From Ramlibacter albus (GTDB lineage Bacteria; Pseudomonadota; Gammaproteobacteria; Burkholderiales; Burkholderiaceae_C), in NCBI RefSeq assembly GCF_014297445.1, contig NZ_JACORU010000006.1:186001-250000 (forward strand): a stretch of 64,000 nucleotides of DNA. Reading direction: 5' to 3'. Positions within the stretch are counted from its first letter, which is position 1. Every line of letters starts with the position of its first letter. The position numbers and the translations under genes are program-made. The notes beneath the pieces were generated by a model. It ran no database searches. It was not told where the DNA came from and saw nothing but the letters and a program-made list of their open reading frames with translations. Positions 35,355-47,452 of the stretch are shown here, in pieces.

Positions 35355-36125
35355 TCACATGCGCTGGAAGAGCGGCAGGTAGCTGCGGCTCACGACGAGT
35401 TTCTCGTCGCGGCCCTTGAGCTGCACTTCCCCGGCGTCGTCACGTTGCGTGAACTGCGCGACGCTGCGCAGGTTGACGATGGTGCTGCGGTGGATCTGGG
35501 CGAACTGCTGCTCGTCCAGCTCGTCGGCCAGCTCCTTGATCGACTTGCGGATCACCGCCTCGCCGCCCTGCCACACCACGAGCGTGTACTTGGCGTCGGA
35601 CTTGAAGTAGACAACCTCGTCCACCGGGATCAGCCGCACGTTGCTGCCCACCGAAGCCTTGATCCACTTGAGGCTCTCGCGCGCCGCGCCGCCCATCCTC
35701 TCGCGCAACTGGCGCGCGATGGCTTCGAGCGTCGCGTCGAGGTCGCCCTTGTCGGCAGGCGCCGCGAGCCGCGTGCGCAAGCGCTGCACGGTCTCGGACA
35801 GGCGCTCCGGGTCGAGCGGCTTCACGAGGTAGTCCACCGCGCCGCGCGCAAAAGCTTCCACCGCATAGCGGTCGTACGCGGTGACGAACACGAGTTCCGC
35901 GCCCTTGCCGATCGCACGCGCCACGTCGATGCCGCTCATGCCGGGCATGTGCACGTCGAGAAACGCGATCTTCGGCTGGTGCTGCTCGAACAGCTGCAGC
36001 GCCTCCGAGCCGTTGCGTGCCTGCGCCACCACCTGCAGCTCGGGCCACAAGCGGCCGAGCAAGCCCGCGAGCCGCTCGCGCAGCAGCGGCTCGTCGTCGG
36101 CGATGAGGGCGGTGGGTGCTTGCAT
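35355..36125 (-). CDS. LytTR-family response regulator
   Basis: 256 residues: receiver domain with Asp10/Asp11 and phosphorylation site Asp57 (IAFLDVHMPG), then a LytTR DNA-binding domain (about 145-255) including VGSNVRLIPVDEVVYFKSDA and QIHRSTIVNLRSV. The layout is that of AlgR/LytR/YehT proteins. ATG 36125 shares one base with the stop of the kinase gene (TGATG); GTG 36128 is an alternative. Regulated targets are not evident from neighbours. Confidence 0.93.
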   Translation of the reverse strand: MQAPTALIADDEPLLRERLAGLLGRLWPELQVVAQARNGSEALQLFEQHQPKIAFLDVHMPGMSGIDVARAIGKGAELVFVTAYDRYAVEAFARGAVDYLVKPLDPERLSETVQRLRTRLAAPADKGDLDATLEAIARQLRERMGGAARESLKWIKASVGSNVRLIPVDEVVYFKSDAKYTLVVWQGGEAVIRKSIKELADELDEQQFAQIHRSTIVNLRSVAQFTQRDDAGEVQLKGRDEKLVVSRSYLPLFQRM

Positions 36126-37210
36126 CACGCAGGCTGCGGGATCACGAGCTCGGCACGCAGGCCACGCGGCGAATGCTCGCTCAGCTCCAGCCGCGCCGTC
36201 TCACCGAAGAAAGCGCGCATGCGCGCGCGCAGGTTGGTCAGCCCCGTACCTTCGCTGGCCTTCTCGGACATGCCCACGCCGGTGTCGATCACGGCGATGC
36301 GCAGCACGCCGCCCTCGCCCGGCCCGGCGCGCACCTCGACGCGGCTCGCATCGACGTGCGGGTCCACGCCATGGTGGATGGCGTTCTCCACCAGCGTGAG
36401 CAGCGCCATCGGGGGAAACCTCATCGTGCGCAAGGCGGGGTCGATCTCCACGCTGAACGCCAGCCGGTCGGGCATGCGCATCTGCATCAGCTCGAGGTAA
36501 GCGCGCACGAGCTGCTCCTCGTCGGCCAAGGTCGCGTCGCCCTGCTGCAGGTGCGGCATCGCGGCGCGCAGGTAGGCAATCAAGCTGCGAAAGAGCGGCA
36601 CCGCGCGCGGCGAGCCGCTCTCCACCAGCTCCTGCACGTTAGCCAGCGTGTTGAGCAGGAAGTGCGGCTGGATCTGCGCCGTGAGCAGTTGCAGGCGCGC
36701 GTCGGTGGCCTGCCGCTCCAGCGTTTCGCGCAGCAGCGCGATCTGCAGGGCCTGCGACTCGGCCTCGGCCTCGCGTTCGCGGTAGAGCGACCCCAGCGCC
36801 ACCAGCAGGCCGATCACCATCGCCACCAAGGTCACGAGCACATACCCACGGACGTGGCTGTGCGAGCCGATGAATCGTTCGAAGCTGCCCCCGGCGGTGA
36901 AGAGCTGCACGAAGAGCGGCGCCAACACGGCGGCAACCGCAACGCCGACCACCTGCGCCACCCAGCGCGGCACTTTCTTCGGGTTGGTCGCGCCGGCGCC
37001 CTGGAAGGCCAGCAGCAGCGCCATGCCGACGAAGAGCGTCTCCCCGAACAGCTCGAGATAGGTGTTCTTGGTCAGCGGAATGAAAAGTACGGCCACCAGC
37101 GCGGCCGCAACCACCACCAGCGCGATGCGCCTGGGCGAAGGCAACCAGCGCCGGGGCCGCGAAGTCAAGACCGGGTTGGTCTTGGAGAAGATGGCTGCGG
37201 CATCGGCCAT
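36125..37210 (-). CDS. LytS/YehU-type sensor histidine kinase (His_kinase family)
   Basis: 361 residues. Four hydrophobic segments in the first 140 residues form the membrane sensor part, followed by a coiled coil (EREAEAESQALQIALLRETL) and the PF06580-type domain with acceptor His in TAQIQPHFLLNTLANVQEL. The ATPase half has ENAIHHGVDPHV, DTGVGMSE and GTGLTNLRARM. It works with the LytTR regulator to which it is coupled. The frame is open further upstream into the repeat and ridA, but ATG 37210 starts the conserved part. Confidence 0.9.
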   Translation of the reverse strand: MADAAAIFSKTNPVLTSRPRRWLPSPRRIALVVVAAALVAVLFIPLTKNTYLELFGETLFVGMALLLAFQGAGATNPKKVPRWVAQVVGVAVAAVLAPLFVQLFTAGGSFERFIGSHSHVRGYVLVTLVAMVIGLLVALGSLYREREAEAESQALQIALLRETLERQATDARLQLLTAQIQPHFLLNTLANVQELVESGSPRAVPLFRSLIAYLRAAMPHLQQGDATLADEEQLVRAYLELMQMRMPDRLAFSVEIDPALRTMRFPPMALLTLVENAIHHGVDPHVDASRVEVRAGPGEGGVLRIAVIDTGVGMSEKASEGTGLTNLRARMRAFFGETARLELSEHSPRGLRAELVIPQPA

Positions 37211-37297
37211 GGGTTGCACGATAAGTTGCTGGGCGGTTGGGGAAACCTGGATTGCGACGGAATGCGGATGGGTGCGATGAGTTGCGGCACGTTGGCA

Positions 37298-37324
37298 TGG
37301 ACCCCGGGTCAAGCCCGGGGTGAC
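37298..37324. repeat. 27-bp dispersed repeat, copy 1
   Basis: This 27-base sequence, with the core palindrome CCCCGGGTCAAGCCCGGGG, recurs as an exact inverted copy at 56091-56117. Here it overlaps the 3' end of ridA and supplies its last residues (LSPRA) and stop. The same kind of GGACCCCGGGTCAAG element is common between genes in proteobacteria; the hairpin may stop transcription. Confidence 0.8.
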
Positions 37325-37698
37325 AGCCTGGCGGTCACCTCGATTTCGATTCGCATCCGCGGGTCGGCCAGGCCTGCCGAAATCATCATCGCGGCGGGGC
37401 GAACGTCGCCGAAGTACTTCTTCAGCACCGGCCAGGTCTCCGGGAACTCGTCGGCCTTGGGCACGACGTAGGTGACGCGCACCACGTCCGCCATCGAGGC
37501 GCCGGCCTGCGCCAGGGCCGAGTCGATGTTCTTCAGGCACTGCTCGGCCTGCGCCACGATGCCCTCGGGGATCGTCATCGTCGAATAGTCGAAGCCGGTC
37601 GTGCCCGAGACGAACACCCATTCGCCGTCGACCACGGCCCGCGAGTAGCCGATGTCCGCCTCGAAAGTCGACCCGCTGCTGATCAGACGCCTTGTCAC
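37309..37698 (-). CDS. RidA/YjgF-family protein
   Basis: 129 residues from GTG 37698, with GGAGG eight bases upstream, overlapping the preceding gene's stop by four bases (GTGA). Family features are GEWVFVSGTTGFDYS, the conserved-Arg segment LADPRMRIEIEVTA and the RidA fold length. RidA proteins hydrolyse reactive enamines/imines or bind small molecules; subgroup specificity is not readable. Its last codons and stop come from a dispersed repeat, so the native C-terminus may have been replaced. Coupled with the carboxymuconolactone-decarboxylase-like gene before it. Confidence 0.9.
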   Translation of the reverse strand: MTRRLISSGSTFEADIGYSRAVVDGEWVFVSGTTGFDYSTMTIPEGIVAQAEQCLKNIDSALAQAGASMADVVRVTYVVPKADEFPETWPVLKKYFGDVRPAAMMISAGLADPRMRIEIEVTARLSPRA

Positions 37699-38258
37699 CT
37701 CTGCCACCTCCTGGCCCACGACTCTAGCGGTACCCGGGCCGCATTGCACACATAACTGATGGCGTGGTACCAGCCGGCCAGCATGAGCAGCTCCACCAGC
37801 TGCGGCTCGCTCCAGTGGGCGGCGAGCTGCGCCCAGAGCTCGTCACCGACATGGGCGGTGTCGTGCAGCTCGTCCACCATTTGCACCAGCAGGCGGTCGC
37901 GCTCGGTGAGTGCGGTGTCGTCGGCGTCCGGGTCGGCAACCGCTTCGACCTGCGCGGCCGTGAAGCCGGACGCCTCCGCGAAGGCAGCGACATGCACGCC
38001 CCACTCGTACTCGGCGCCGCAGCGGGCACAGACGCGGTCGATCACGACCTCGCGGTCGCGCAGCGGCAGCGTCGCCTTGCGCGAAAGCAGGTAGCCGCCC
38101 CATCCAGCGCTGCGTTCGGCCAGCACCGGGTTCTTCGCGAGCACGCGGAAGAGCGCGAGGATGTTGGGCGCGCCGGGCGGCGTCATCTTCGCCAGGAGTG
38201 CCTGCAGCTCGGTGTCGAAGGGCGGCTCGAGCGGTGCGATGCGGGGGGTCGGGTCCAT
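37695..38258 (-). CDS. Carboxymuconolactone decarboxylase/AhpD-like protein
   Basis: 187 residues of the AhpD-like superfamily. It has the redox-type motif VCARCGAEYEWGVHVAAFAE (CxxC followed by His), as in peroxidase-linked AhpD rather than in true carboxymuconolactone decarboxylases. AGGA lies five bases before ATG 38258. It is divergent from the HxlR gene, with two 19-base palindromes between them, so it is very probably the target of that regulator, perhaps in a response to a reactive compound handled with RidA. Confidence 0.88.
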   Translation of the reverse strand: MDPTPRIAPLEPPFDTELQALLAKMTPPGAPNILALFRVLAKNPVLAERSAGWGGYLLSRKATLPLRDREVVIDRVCARCGAEYEWGVHVAAFAEASGFTAAQVEAVADPDADDTALTERDRLLVQMVDELHDTAHVGDELWAQLAAHWSEPQLVELLMLAGWYHAISYVCNAARVPLESWARRWQR

Positions 38259-38285
38259 GGGGGTCCTCTCGGTGGCTGTGGGTGG

Positions 38286-38304
38286 CGCTACGGATTGCGT
38301 AGCG
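38286..38304. promoter_or_regulatory. HxlR operator palindrome, left copy
   Basis: CGCTACGGATTGCGTAGCG: 7-base perfect arms CGCTACG/CGTAGCG around GATTG. It is the exact reverse complement of the copy at 38319-38337, with centres 33 bases apart. It lies 28 bases upstream of the AhpD-like gene start. Confidence 0.8.
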
Positions 38305-38318
38305 TTCGGCCAGTCTAT

Positions 38319-38337
38319 CGCTACGCAATCCGTAGCG
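38319..38337. promoter_or_regulatory. HxlR operator palindrome, right copy
   Basis: CGCTACGCAATCCGTAGCG: the same arms around CAATC. It lies 44 bases upstream of the HxlR start. Two identical dimer sites three helical turns apart in a divergent promoter fit cooperative binding and control of both genes. Confidence 0.8.
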
Positions 38338-38380
38338 GCAGTCGCAGCCGCGACAACGCCTGCGCCTACAATCGCGGCCG

Positions 38381-38716
38381 ATGACTTCCCCCCCCTTGCC
38401 CGGCAAGCCGGTGCGCGGTTCACGCACCGGCCGCCCTGTGATGGCGCTGCTGGACCTGCTCGGCCGCCGCGGCACGCTGCGCCTGCTCTGGGAGCTGCGC
38501 GACGGCCACGGGCAGAGCTTCCGGCTGCTGCGGGACAGCGCCGACGGCATGTCGCCCTCGGTGCTGAACGACCGGCTCAAGGAGCTGCGGGAAGCGGGCA
38601 TCGTCGAGCTGGGCGAGAGCGGCTACGGGCTCACCCCCGCCGGGCTCGAACTCGTGAAGCACCTCAAGCCCCTGAACCGCTGGGCCGAAGCCTGGCAAGC
38701 CCAACCCAAGCAGTAG
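38381..38716 (+). CDS. HxlR-family transcriptional regulator
   Basis: 111 residues; winged helix with GRRGTLRLLWELRDGHGQSF, SPSVLNDRLKELREAGIVEL and YGLTPAGLELVKHL. No cysteine is present, so it should sense a ligand rather than a thiol oxidant. Divergent from the AhpD-like/RidA operon with two 19-base palindromes in between. A 93-base gap with a heat-shock promoter separates it from grpE. Confidence 0.9.
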   Translation: MTSPPLPGKPVRGSRTGRPVMALLDLLGRRGTLRLLWELRDGHGQSFRLLRDSADGMSPSVLNDRLKELREAGIVELGESGYGLTPAGLELVKHLKPLNRWAEAWQAQPKQ

Positions 38717-38749
38717 CGCGCGCGATTACGCCGGAAACGAATTCCCTGC

Positions 38750-38777
38750 CTTGAAAAGGGCTACGGCGCCCCCACGT
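38750..38777 (+). promoter_or_regulatory. Sigma-32-type heat-shock promoter of grpE-dnaK
   Basis: CTTGAAA at 38750-38756 and CCCCACGT at 38770-38777, 13 bases apart, match the known sigma-32 pattern CTTGAAA-N11-16-CCCCATNT nearly perfectly. It ends 32 bases before the grpE start. Confidence 0.82.
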
Positions 38778-38809
38778 CTTCGCCGGACCCGAGATTCCCA
38801 AGACAAAAG

Positions 38810-39355
38810 ATGGCAGATACCCCCCAGAACGACACCGCTCCGCTGCAGGCGGAAGACGCGCCCCCCTCCGTCCCTGAGCTGGAGGCCGGCCTGGCCCAGA
38901 CGCAGGCCGAGCTCGCCGAGGCGCAAGCCAAGGTCACGGAGCTCAACGACCAGTACCTTCGCTCGCAGGCCGAGATGCAGAACATCCGCCGTCGTGCGGA
39001 AGACGAAGTGGCCAAGGCGCGCAAGTTCGCCGTGGAAAGCTTCGCCGAGAGCCTGCTGCCCGTGTGCGACAGCCTCGAAGCCGGCCTTGCGATCAAGGAC
39101 GCCACGCCCGAGCAGATCCGCGAAGGCGCCGAAGCGACGCTGCGGCAACTGAAGAGCGCGCTGGAGCGCAACCGCGTGGTCGAGATCAACCCGGCCGCGG
39201 GCACGAAGTTCGACCCGCACCAGCACCAGGCCATCTCGATGGTCCCTGCCGAGCAGGAGGCCAACACGGTCGTGAGCGTGCTGCAGAAGGGCTACCTGAT
39301 TGCCGACCGTGTGCTGCGCCCCGCGCTGGTCACGGTCTCGTCCGGCAAGGCTTGA
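38810..39355 (+). CDS. grpE: GrpE nucleotide exchange factor
   Basis: 181 residues. An acidic disordered start, a long coiled coil (about 22-75: [35 protein letters not shown]) and the C-terminal beta domain with [20 protein letters not shown] and [20 protein letters not shown] are all standard. It releases ADP from DnaK in the cytosol. It is the first gene of the heat-shock cluster, preceded by a sigma-32-like promoter; dnaK follows after 53 bases. Confidence 0.97.
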   Translation: MADTPQNDTAPLQAEDAPPSVPELEAGLAQTQAELAEAQAKVTELNDQYLRSQAEMQNIRRRAEDEVAKARKFAVESFAESLLPVCDSLEAGLAIKDATPEQIREGAEATLRQLKSALERNRVVEINPAAGTKFDPHQHQAISMVPAEQEANTVVSVLQKGYLIADRVLRPALVTVSSGKA

Positions 39356-39408
39356 AAGCCAACAGCTTATCCACAAGTAACGAACAACATTCCCCAGGAG
39401 AAATCAAC

Positions 39409-41349
<1,941 letters not shown>

Positions 41350-41426
41350 GGGCGAACGCTCCAGCCGGCCGCGTTCAGCCCGAAAGGGTTGGCGCGGCTT
41401 TGTCGCTCATGGTGTACTGAACAACG

Positions 41427-42578
41427 ATGGCCACGAAAAGAGACTACTACGAGGTTCTCGGCGTCCCGAAGAACGCTTCGGAAGACGAGATCAAGAAGGC
41501 TTATCGCAAGCTCGCGATGAAGCACCACCCTGACCGCAACCAGGGTGATTCTGCCAAGGACGCCGAGGCGAAATTCAAGGAAGCGAAAGAGGCGTACGAG
41601 ATGCTCTCGGACGCCGAGAAGCGCGCCGCGTACGACCAGTTCGGCCACGCCGGCGTGGACCCCAACATGCGCGGCGGCGGCGGCCCCGGCGCGGAAGGCT
41701 TCGGCGGATTCGCGGAGGCCTTCGGCGACATCTTCGGCGACATCTTCGGCCAGGGCCGTGCGGGCGGCGGCGGCCGTGGCGGCCGGCAGGTCTACCGCGG
41801 CGCGGACCTCTCGTACGCGATGGAAGTCACGCTGGAGGAAGCGGCCAAGGGCAAGGACGCGCAGATCCGCATCCCCTCGTGGGACGAGTGCGAGACGTGC
41901 CACGGCACGGGCGCCAAGCCCGGCACGCAGGCCAAGACCTGCACGACCTGCCACGGGCAAGGCGTGGTGCAGATGCGCCAGGGCTTCTTCAGCGTGCAGC
42001 AGACCTGCCCGCACTGCCGCGGCACCGGCAAGATCATCCCGGAGCCCTGCACCACGTGCCACGGCCAGGGCCGCGTGAAGAAGCAGAAGACGCTGGAGGT
42101 GAAGATCCCCGCGGGCATCGACGACGGCATGCGCATCCGCAGCGCCGGCAACGGCGAGCCCGGCACCAACGGCGGGCCGCCCGGCGACCTGTACATCGAG
42201 ATCCGGCTGAAGAAGCACCCGATCTTCGAGCGCGACGGCGACGACCTGCACGTCGTGGTGCCCGTGAGCATCGCGCGCGCGGCGCTCGGCGGCGAGATCG
42301 ACGTGCCCACGCTCGACGGCAAGGCCGCCATCGACATCCCCGAAGGCACGCAGGCGGGCAAGCAGTTCCGGCTGCGCGGCAAGGGGATCAAGGGCGTACG
42401 GTCGAGCTATCCGGGCGACCTGTATTGCCACATCTCGGTCGAGACGCCGGTCAAGCTCACCGAACACCAGCGCAAGCTGCTGCGCGAGCTGGACGAGTCG
42501 CTCAAGAAGGGCGGGGCGAAGCACTCGCCGGGTGAGGAGAGCTGGGCGGACAAACTGAAGAGCTTCTTCAACGCGTGA
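41427..42578 (+). CDS. dnaJ: Co-chaperone DnaJ (Hsp40)
   Basis: 383 residues, class A. J domain with the HPD motif in MKHHPDRNQ (about 31-39), a Gly/Phe region ([16 protein letters not shown]), a zinc-finger domain with four CxxCxGxG repeats ([32 protein letters not shown] at about 152-218) and the C-terminal substrate domain with [21 protein letters not shown] region. It stimulates DnaK ATPase and delivers clients. It follows dnaK by 77 bases. Confidence 0.98.
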   Translation: MATKRDYYEVLGVPKNASEDEIKKAYRKLAMKHHPDRNQGDSAKDAEAKFKEAKEAYEMLSDAEKRAAYDQFGHAGVDPNMRGGGGPGAEGFGGFAEAFGDIFGDIFGQGRAGGGGRGGRQVYRGADLSYAMEVTLEEAAKGKDAQIRIPSWDECETCHGTGAKPGTQAKTCTTCHGQGVVQMRQGFFSVQQTCPHCRGTGKIIPEPCTTCHGQGRVKKQKTLEVKIPAGIDDGMRIRSAGNGEPGTNGGPPGDLYIEIRLKKHPIFERDGDDLHVVVPVSIARAALGGEIDVPTLDGKAAIDIPEGTQAGKQFRLRGKGIKGVRSSYPGDLYCHISVETPVKLTEHQRKLLRELDESLKKGGAKHSPGEESWADKLKSFFNA

Positions 42579-42743
42579 TTACAAGAAGAAACCACGACTG
42601 ACAAATCCGGGTTACCTGCGGCCCCGACAATCCCTCCCCTAGGCCGGCGTATTAAGAACAAATGCCGGCGGCGGTGAGCCTGCGGCTCGTTGCGACTGTT
42701 ACCGCAGTCGCTCTGGGAGCCAGCGCGCAGGCCTGGAGGACCC

Positions 42744-45056
<2,313 letters not shown>

Positions 45057-45080
45057 CGCGGCCGAACGTCCGCCGCAGGA

Positions 45081-45105
45081 GGGGGGAACCGTTTCCTCCC
45101 CTTTT
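45081..45105 (+). terminator. Intrinsic terminator after the haemagglutinin-domain gene
   Basis: GGGGGGAA pairs with TTCCTCCCC (one bulged T, 4-base loop) and is followed by TTTT. It lies 25 bases after the stop and separates this gene from the chaperone-effector pair. Confidence 0.7.
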
Positions 45106-45189
45106 GTCACATACGGCCAAGGGATAACCTTTTTATTCAAGGAAAGGCTCTCGCGCTGCCTTGCTGTCGGCCCGCGCGGGAGGTGTCCG

Positions 45190-45669
45190 ATGGCTGTAGC
45201 GAGTCTCGAAGAGCTGTGCGCGGGCTTGTGCGAAATCCTCGGTGTGCCGCCGCCGCGGCTGGGCATCGACGAGCACGGGCGCGTCGCATTCCACGTGGTG
45301 CTGCGCGGCGTAACCGTGAACCTGGTGCATTGCCCGCAGTCCGAACCCGAGCACGTCTTCGTGCTGTTCGACATGGGTCCCGTTGGTAGCGAGGGCCCGT
45401 CCGCGATCGGCGAGCTGCAGGCATTGCTCGCGTCCAATTACCAGTTGCTGAGCACCCATGCGCCGGTCGTCAGCCGCAACCCCGAGACGGGGGACGCGGT
45501 ACTGCAGTACGTGTACCCGCTCTTCCGCGCGACGTCGTCGGGCGTCCACGCCCTGATCGATGCCGGCGTCGACTGGGTGTCGAACTGGCGCGTGCAGTCA
45601 GAAGAGCCTTCATCGAGTTGCGAAGCGGCGCCAGGCGACGTACCGCTCGCCATGCTCAACCTCGCCTGA
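45190..45669 (+). CDS. CesT/Tir-type type III secretion chaperone-like protein
   Basis: 159 residues, acidic overall, with the class I chaperone plan: helix (SLEELCAGLCEILGVPPPRL), strands (GRVAFHVVLRGVTVNLVH, HVFVLFDMGPVG), central helix AIGELQALLASNYQLLSTHA, strands NPETGDAVLQYVYPLF and a last helix. The L-a-x-N region between strand 3 and strand 4 is typical of CesT-family proteins, which bind the N-terminal part of effectors and keep them ready for export. GGAGG is six bases before ATG 45190. It is followed after 27 bases by the effector-like gene. Assignment is by recognised pattern, not a search. Confidence 0.8.
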   Translation: MAVASLEELCAGLCEILGVPPPRLGIDEHGRVAFHVVLRGVTVNLVHCPQSEPEHVFVLFDMGPVGSEGPSAIGELQALLASNYQLLSTHAPVVSRNPETGDAVLQYVYPLFRATSSGVHALIDAGVDWVSNWRVQSEEPSSSCEAAPGDVPLAMLNLA

Positions 45670-45696
45670 AACCCGTTTCACCCCAAGGTAGAACCC

Positions 45697-47442
45697 ATGC
45701 TTCCCCAAACCCCACGCTCACCGGGCGCCGCGTCAGGCAGGGCCGCTTCGACCGACGCCCCCGAACCCACATACGAATCGAAGGCGGCCCAATCCTCCCC
45801 GACGAACCAGGTCGGCGCCGGCCCCTCGGGTCGCAATGTGCCCCGCGCTGGTGGCGCCTCCAGGCACTTCTTCCCACCCAACATCGACGGCGACAGGGCT
45901 TCCCCGCCGCAGCAACGCGGCCGCGACGACACATGGCGGCAGCCGTCGCCCCACGAGATGGCCTATATCAGGAAGGAAGCACGCGCCGGGCTCGGCCACT
46001 CGGCTTCGTCCCTGGACGTCCCGCGGCCCGCCCATGAAGCGCCGGACACCGGCTCCGACTCCGACCTTCCCATGTCACTGCAGCGCCCCTCGCCGCCCTC
46101 CTCTCGCACGCCGAGCGCCGAGGCTGCAGGTGAGTCGCCAGACCGTTCGCCTTCGCTGGGCGAAGCAAGCTTGAGCGTTCGGATCGACGCGGAAAACTCG
46201 CGCACACCTTCCCCAGCCGGCAGCAAGAGCCCGGCGGCGCGGTCGAAGTCGGCCTCCACCATGCAAGCCCTGACCGCAAGGACACGAGAGGCGCTGGGCG
46301 GTCGCAGGGAGACCAAGGAGCACAAGGGCGACAGTGGGAGCCCGGAACCGGCGCGGCGCAACAGCCTGATGGTGCCGGGGAAGCTGGAGCGGCAAGGGGG
46401 GCAGCGCGATATCAATACCTCGAAGAAGCCGGGGTTGTTCCACAGGATGAAGGACGCGGTGACGAGCAGGCACGCCCCCAACACGCCTCAGAACGCCGCC
46501 GCTCGCGTGGATGCGGTGGATGCCGTCATCAGGAACCCGGTTTCACTTGCCGAAGCGGGCCGCGGCATGAACCTGGTCGACAGGACCCGATTGAACTTCG
46601 CCGCCGACTGCGCGCGCTTCAAGGATGCGAACGGCCCCAGAGACAGGAGCGTCGAGTTCACCAGGATATTCGCGAAGTACCTCGCAACGGACGAGCAGTA
46701 CGGAATGCTTTCGCTGCCGAATATTGCGAAGACCGACCTGCAGAGCCTGCGCGACGCGTGGACTGCCCACCAGGGTGAGGGCGTTCCCGACGTCCCGGCG
46801 GAGCGGCTCTTCGCCATGTTTGACGATGCCCGCAAGTGCTCATCCGACGCACTGGCGAGAGCCGCGGCCCGCGCCGCCGACTCCAGGCAAAGCAGCGGGA
46901 TCAAGGTCGCTGCCGTCCCCCACGCCCCGGCGCGCGCCGGAATGTGGGAACAGCGAATGGCGAGCTACGAAAGGGACAAGACGGGCGGCCCCGTGGACAC
47001 CGGTGACGATGGGACCAACTACCGCAATCTCGATTCGGTCCTCGAGAGCAGCATCGGTCGCGACAACCTCTTCAGGTGCATGTGCAGGCAATTCTCCCCC
47101 GAGGGCCTGCTCTTCCTCGAGTTCTGCGAATCCGTCCACGGTGCGAAGAACAAAGTGGAAGCCTTCATGCAGGGAAAGGAGACGTTCCTTTCAAACGAAA
47201 AGACCACCCAGTTCCGGATGAACTTCGCAGCGGAAGAGCTCGAGCGCAAATTGATGAATGCGTTCGACGATCTCAGAGCCACCAGCCCCGATGCAGCCGA
47301 CTACGGCGATAAGCTGCAGACGTTCGAGCTTGAACTCACGCGGGCCGCTGAGGAGAACAGGCGTCTCATCGAGACAAACTACATGCGCGGCGGTCAGCTT
47401 CACGCCCTTGTTGAAGGGGCGCGCAGGGGGAGCGCGAGCTGA
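45697..47442 (+). CDS. Putative type III effector with tandem RGS-like domains
   Basis: 581 residues. Residues 1-250 are Pro/Ser/Arg-rich and disordered, without signal peptide, as in type III effectors. Residues about 272-395 read like an RGS domain (LNFAADCARFKD; EFTRIFAKYLATDEQYGMLS; ERLFAMFDDARKCSSDAL), and about 441-575 more clearly so (NLDSVLESSIGRDNLFRCMC, then QFSPEGLLFLEFCES, then ETFLSNEKTTQFRMNF and AAEENRRLIETNYM). RGS domains speed GTP hydrolysis by eukaryotic G-alpha proteins. The chaperone gene directly upstream supports secretion. Arginine AGG codons are frequent here but rare in the neighbours, suggesting transfer. It is unlike any housekeeping family I know; function is inferred. 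Confidence 0.78.
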   Translation: MLPQTPRSPGAASGRAASTDAPEPTYESKAAQSSPTNQVGAGPSGRNVPRAGGASRHFFPPNIDGDRASPPQQRGRDDTWRQPSPHEMAYIRKEARAGLGHSASSLDVPRPAHEAPDTGSDSDLPMSLQRPSPPSSRTPSAEAAGESPDRSPSLGEASLSVRIDAENSRTPSPAGSKSPAARSKSASTMQALTARTREALGGRRETKEHKGDSGSPEPARRNSLMVPGKLERQGGQRDINTSKKPGLFHRMKDAVTSRHAPNTPQNAAARVDAVDAVIRNPVSLAEAGRGMNLVDRTRLNFAADCARFKDANGPRDRSVEFTRIFAKYLATDEQYGMLSLPNIAKTDLQSLRDAWTAHQGEGVPDVPAERLFAMFDDARKCSSDALARAAARAADSRQSSGIKVAAVPHAPARAGMWEQRMASYERDKTGGPVDTGDDGTNYRNLDSVLESSIGRDNLFRCMCRQFSPEGLLFLEFCESVHGAKNKVEAFMQGKETFLSNEKTTQFRMNFAAEELERKLMNAFDDLRATSPDAADYGDKLQTFELELTRAAEENRRLIETNYMRGGQLHALVEGARRGSAS

Positions 47443-47452
47443 GCGGTCAGGA

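Noticed and set aside
42643..42668. GCCGGC inverted repeat after dnaJ as a terminator
   Set aside because: Short 6-base stem with a long loop and no T run.
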